Source: Polysphondylium violaceum
Taxonomy: Eukaryota; Evosea; Eumycetozoa; Dictyosteliales; Dictyosteliaceae
Reading direction: 5' to 3'
Length of the DNA: 22,658 nucleotides
Assembly (NCBI GenBank): GCA_000277445.1
Contig: AJWJ01000395.1
Span: 1 to 22,658 of the forward strand
A program made the position numbers and the translations under genes. Below the pieces are notes generated by a model. The model was given only the letters and a program-made list of their open reading frames with translations, ran no database searches and was not told the origin of the DNA. This document shows, in pieces, positions 18,413 to 22,658 of this stretch. Within the stretch, counting starts at the first letter, position 1. Each line of letters starts with the position of its first letter.

Positions 18413-20408
18413 ATGTTGTCTACACTAAACACTGCAATCAAAAAAGAGCCCTCCATTTTGATGGGCCTCGTGTCAGGAGCAGCCATTGCTTATGCTGGCT
18501 ACAAGTTTGGATGCTATGTGGGAGAAAATGACCTTTTCACAAAATTACCATCCATCGATTATCCATTCACTACAGAGTCCAACGGTGGCGAACTCGTTGC
18601 CAAAGTATTAAATGAACAAGGTGTAAAATTTGTTTTTACTTTGATTGGTGGCCACATTTCACCAATTTTAATTGGTTGTGAAAAAGAGAATATTAAAGTT
18701 ATTGATGTAAGTGGTGAAGAGACACTGGATTAGTGACAAGAGTTTATATTGTGTACTAATAGAAAAGTATATACAAAAATAGGTAAGACATGAATCAACT
18801 ACTGTATTTGCAGCTGATGGAGTTTATAGATTAACCGGTGTACCAGGTGTTGCTGCAGTTACAGCAGGTCCAGGTTTGACAAACACCATTACTGCATTGA
18901 AAAATGCCCAATTGGCACAATCTGCTGTAATTTTAATTGGTGGAGCTACAAGTGATTTATTAAAGGGCAGAGGAAGTCTTCAAGACATTGATCAATTTGC
19001 TCTCGTTAAGCCACATGTTAAATGGTGTTCTCATATTTCCAAAGTATCTGATATCGTTCCAACCCTCGAAAAAGCATTTAAAATTGCAGTGGAAGGAACA
19101 CCAGGGCCCGTGTTTATCGAGTTTCCAATCGATACCCTCTATCCTCAACCTATTACCAGTAGTTGGTACCAAAAAAACAAATTCCAAAATCAAACACTCT
19201 ACACGCGTATTGCCAATGCCTACACCAGCTATCATCTCAATAGAATCTTTTCCGCTTTAAATACCACTATCCATATCCATACCAAACGTTCCCTCTTACA
19301 TAAAACACCATCACAAAGTCACGTAAACACTTTGATCAAAAAACTCAAACAAGCCAAAAGACCTGTATTGGTTGTAGGCTCACAAGTCACCCAACTCAAT
19401 GACCTCTACTCTATCGAGACACTCCAAAGAGCCATTCAAAATCTCGAGATCCCTGTCTTTACCTCTAGTATGTCTAGAGGCCTCTTGGGCTCCTCTCACC
19501 CAAATCTCTTTAGACACTGCAGATCCTATGCACTCAAGAATGCAGATTTGGTTATTTTGGCTGGTGTTACTTGCGACTTTAGATTGGGTTATGGTAAATC
19601 AATCAATAGCAAAGCCATTGTATTTGGCATCAACAAAGACTCTGTAGACTTGTACAAAAACAGATCCCCAACCTATGCCTACGACTATGATCCCGGCACA
19701 TTTTTAGTCAACCTCTATTCAAACATCCAAAGCAGCAAACTCCCAGAAAACTGGAAAGAGTGGGCCGATGATCTCACTGGCAAAGACATTCAAAGAAACA
19801 TTGAAATCTCAAACTTGGCTCGTACTCCATCCAAACAGGGCTTTATGAATCCACTCAGAGCTCTTCAAATGTTTGATGAATCCCTTCCCCACAAAACCAT
19901 CATGGTTGCCGATGGAGGTGATTTTGTTGGCACTGCTGCCTACATTGTTCGTCCAAGAGGTCCATTGTCATGGTTGGATCCAGGTGTTTTTGGTACATTG
20001 GGCTGTGGTGCTGGTTTTGCCTTGGCAGCCAAACTCGTCCATCCAGATCACCAAGTTTGGTGTATTTTTGGTGATGGTGCCTTTGGATACAGTATTCCAG
20101 AATACGATACATTTGTTCGTCACAAACTCGCCATTGGTGCCATCATTGGTAATGATGCCTGCTGGATGCAAATTATGAGAGATCAAAAAGATTTCCTCGG
20201 CAGTGAGGTAGCCTGTAATTTAGCATACACAGACTATGAACAAGTTGTCAAAGCATTTGGAGGTGAGGGTTTCAAAGCCACAAATGAAACTGAATTAAAG
20301 TCTGCATTAGACTCATCAGAATTGATTCTCCAAGAAAACGTTAAGCCAGTTGTAATTAATTGTATCATTGATAGAACTGATTTTAGAAAAGGCTCAATTT
20401 CTGTTTAA
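18413..20408 (+). CDS. ILVBL-like (2-hydroxyacyl-CoA lyase 2 / acetolactate synthase-like) ThDP enzyme
   Basis: Two exons, 18413-18706 and 18783-20408, with a 76-nt intron (GAT|GTAAGT to AAATAG|GTAAGA), giving 639 aa; human ILVBL is 632. Residues 15-37 form a hydrophobic anchor, as in ILVBL, which is held at the ER membrane. The catalytic Glu of the thiamine-diphosphate fold is E102 in V-R-H-E-S-T. The cofactor/metal motif G-D529-G-A-F-G-Y runs to N555. Near-identical ILVBL stretches include [35 protein letters not shown] and [16 protein letters not shown]. Human ILVBL is known to cleave 2-hydroxy fatty acyl-CoA in the alpha-oxidation of phytosphingosine-derived fatty acids. I infer the same role here. 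Bacterial-type acetolactate synthase is less likely because of the anchor and these signatures. AATAAA lies at 20427-20432. Confidence 0.94.
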
Positions 20409-20512
20409 GTTGGAATGTTAATTCTCAATAAATGTTGTTTTTTTATTTAAAAGAATATCCAATATTCAATGTGACTGGATTTATTTATTTATTTATTTGC
20501 TTGTTGTTTTAT

Positions 20513-20947
20513 TTAGTTGAGAGTGACGGCTTTGACAAATAAGGTGGCTGCGAAATGACCTCTTTTGAGATAACCAAAACTGTGTGATTCACCTGGAGCT
20601 AAGGTGACATAGGATGGGAGATGGATGTTTTTACCTTGGTCAATGGTAACGCCCCAAATTCTTTGTTCATCAATACGAATGGTACCAATAATGACATCTC
20701 TGATATGACGATGACCAACATTGATGATTTTAACTTCAACTTGGAGATTTGGTTCAGTGTTGTTGTCATCTGACCATTTTGAGACTATACTTTGTTCAAT
20801 CATGATTTCATTGCAGTGATAATGGCAGCTATAAGTTCCATCTAAAACACAAGTATTTAGTTCATCACATTGATGAACACCACATTGGTGGGCAGAAATA
20901 AGAGAAACTGATAATAAACTGACTAAAAGAATGGTTAATAATTTCAT
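20513..20947 (-). CDS. Small secreted CBM49-domain protein
   Basis: A single exon of 144 aa. A signal peptide covers residues 1-19. A short Cys cluster follows (C22, C27, C33, C41, C45), then one domain at about 48-144. That domain shows W58, V-E-V-K-I-I-N-V-G, I-W98-G, L-P111-S-Y, L-A-P-G-E-S-H-S-F124-G-Y and a closing beta strand. This is the pattern of CBM49, a cellulose-binding module found at the ends of plant GH9 cellulases and widely in dictyostelid extracellular matrix, stalk and spore-coat proteins. There is no catalytic domain, so it is likely a structural or cellulose-coating protein of the slime sheath, stalk or spore wall. The gene converges on the ILVBL-like gene, with 104 nt between the stops. 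The domain call is from motif memory. Confidence 0.82.
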   Translation of the reverse strand: MKLLTILLVSLLSVSLISAHQCGVHQCDELNTCVLDGTYSCHYHCNEIMIEQSIVSKWSDDNNTEPNLQVEVKIINVGHRHIRDVIIGTIRIDEQRIWGVTIDQGKNIHLPSYVTLAPGESHSFGYLKRGHFAATLFVKAVTLN

Positions 20948-21405
20948 TTTTATATATACTATTGATAATGTATTTAATTAATTGTTTATTTGTTTGTTGT
21001 TCATTATAATTCAACAAAAAAGGTATTTATAGGTTTGGCAATTGTATTCAAATTCAATTCGGATTACTACTATACTAATATTTATGTATAAATAAATATA
21101 AGAGATAGAAAACATAACATGAAAATTATCTCTTATAATGCTTATATGTTTTAAAAATATCTAGAAGAATCTACTTGTATCTCCTATTGGAGTTTTTTCT
21201 CATTTGAAAAAAAAAGTTTTGCAGTTTTTTAGGTTTGAATAAATTGATATAGTTATGAATTATTGTGTAAACAACTCTGATAAAAAAAACAGAAACTGGG
21301 AATGGGACACGGCAAAAATGAAAAAAACAGAATTTTTAAAAAAATCACAAACGAAAATGATCCCCCGTTGGTAAAGGACATCGATACTCTGTGACATGTA
21401 AAAAG
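20948..21405. promoter_or_regulatory. Spacer between divergent CBM49 and FNIP genes
   Basis: 458 nt holding both promoters. On the CBM49 side the minus strand has a TATAAATAC element at about 21023-21031. The right half has A runs and a CCCCC stretch (21362-21366) before the FNIP ATG. No ORF or RNA gene was supported. Confidence 0.45.
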
Positions 21406-22658
21406 ATGTCATCTATATCAGTATGTGTATATAGTTTTTATATGGCATAAAAGTTACAGATTCAACACTCTAACACAAATATATAGTTTTTTTTTCAATG
21501 TTTGAGAAATAAATGTATATCTAGAAAAATAAGTTTATATCAAAGAGTTGTCAGAGGACAATTTATAAGAGTGACATTACCTTTTGTGTGTCATCAAATT
21601 CAAGATTTGGTGGAGTTGGGTGAATATGGAGTCTGTGTATCTTTGTCTGTGTCACGTTATGACTACAAAAGTTATAGTCAAGAGTTTATGATGCTCTCTG
21701 AAAAGGAAAAGAGTATGATTAAAGAGATTGTGTTTCTGTCTTCTGAAGTTATGTACACAGTTGATGATGGATTTATACCAATGAGCGTAAAGAGTGTGAC
21801 AATGGAATCATCTTTTAATCAACCAATCACGATGCTACTCTTTCCCAGCTCTGTGGAAAAGATCAATTTATCAAATGCTTACTACTTTCAACATATAATA
21901 GACATTGATCAACTACCAGAGAATTTAACAGAGCTTTCTCTTCCTAGACTAGCACAAGAGCCCTTTGTTAATGGTCCCTTTTCACCATCTCTTAAAAAAT
22001 TAAAGATTCAAGGCTTTTTAGCCCCATTTAATCAACACATACTCTCTGAAGGCTTGGAAACTCTTGAATTGGGTCCCTACAAACACTTTTCTTCACCTCT
22101 TCCTAGCACTATAAAGACATTGATAATACCAAATATTAATACCATCCAAAATTTACCTCCGTCATTGACAGATGTAGTATCCAAATGCTTTGGCGTAGAC
22201 ACACAGCTTCCAAGTACAGTTGAAAAACTAAAATATACACAAGGTTCTGGTTTTCTTCATAGATTTCCAACGGTACCAATTCATCTCAGAGAGTTAGAGT
22301 GTTTTGTCCTTGAGCATTACATTGATATTGATCCGGGCTGCTTGCCAAAAAGTTTAGAAAAACTTTCCCTCTTTGGATTTCCTGGAAAGATTCATCCAGG
22401 CGCCATTGGCCCCAATGTCAGTGATCTAACTCTCATCCTTTCAAAAAAAAAGACCAATTTTGATGACATCCATATACCTCTAGATGGCGGCATTAAAAAG
22501 ATGTATTTAGTAGTTGGAGAGTTATCAAAATTGCCCAAATCACAAATTGTTCCTCACTCTGTCACCAATCTCAAACTATTGTCCACAGATAAACAGTTTG
22601 TCAAAGACAATATTCCAAAGCATTGTATCACTTTGGACCTTTTGGACTCACCTCTACC
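21406..22658 (+). CDS. FNIP-repeat (leucine-rich-like) protein, partial at the right edge
   Basis: Proposed exons are 21406-21420 (M-S-S-I-S) and 21487 to the window end, with a 66-nt intron (ATCA|GTATGT to AATATATAG). Exon 2 is open for 390 codons in phase with this tiny exon and has no early ATG of its own. Spliced, it begins M-S-S-I-S-F-F-F-Q-C-L-R-N-K-C-I, like the short hydrophobic L-R-N-K starts of many dictyostelid FNIP proteins. The body has repeated L-P-x-S-[VL]-x-x-L-x-[LIF] units, for example L-P-E-N-L-T-E-L-S-L, F-S-P-S-L-K-K-L-K-I, L-P-S-T-I-K-T-L-I-I and L-P-K-S-L-E-K-L-S-L. These units match the FNIP/IP22 repeat, which is greatly expanded in dictyostelids and often linked to F-box-like adaptors. 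The molecular function is unknown and the C-terminus lies outside the window. Confidence 0.82.

Noticed and set aside
1-22658. Mobile or virus-like elements, CRISPR arrays, tRNA and rRNA genes
   Set aside because: No reverse transcriptase, integrase or transposase motifs, long terminal repeats, spaced repeats or cloverleaf-like B-box sequences were found by eye. A tRNA scan and repeat-library search would be needed to exclude small or decayed copies.

Overview
The window is ordinary nuclear DNA of a dictyostelid social amoeba. The evidence is AT-rich spacers with long A and T runs, short introns (62-148 nt, mostly GTATGT/GTAAGT to TAG), Asn-rich tracts coded by AAT repeats, and two families typical of these amoebae (FNIP repeats and CBM49). 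Codon use is not as extremely AT-rich as in D. discoideum, so another dictyostelid is plausible, but I cannot name the species.

Layout, left to right. A Brr6/Brl1-like nuclear-envelope protein (-, running off the left edge) is divergent from a FANCM-type DNA repair helicase (+, 2 exons). Next come a cyclophilin A (+, 3 exons, with its ATG split by an intron) and a p24/TMED10-type cargo receptor (+, 2 exons). The p24 gene converges on the TFIIH subunit p52/Tfb2 (-, 5 exons, rebuilt here). Tfb2 is divergent from an isoaspartyl peptidase/asparaginase (+), which ends 40 nt from the first of two tandem 6-phosphogluconate dehydrogenase genes (-, -). The second of these is divergent from an XRCC4 gene (+, 4 exons, rebuilt here), which converges on eIF1A (-). 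A 1.25 kb spacer then leads to an ILVBL-type thiamine-diphosphate enzyme (+, 2 exons), which converges on a small secreted CBM49 protein (-). A FNIP-repeat gene (+) with a 15-nt first exon runs off the right edge.

Most genes are housekeeping functions without an operon-like link. Three encode parts of DNA repair: FANCM (crosslinks and stalled forks), Tfb2 (nucleotide excision repair and transcription) and XRCC4 (end joining). They lie within about 15 kb, but on different strands and with unrelated genes between them, so a functional cluster is only a weak inference. I found no mobile element, virus-like element, CRISPR array, rRNA or tRNA, and nothing that looks like a wholly new system. The observations most worth following are the split start codon, the mosaic identity of the two 6PGDH genes, the repeated acidic motif in FANCM, the Brr6/Brl1 gene and the small CBM49 protein.
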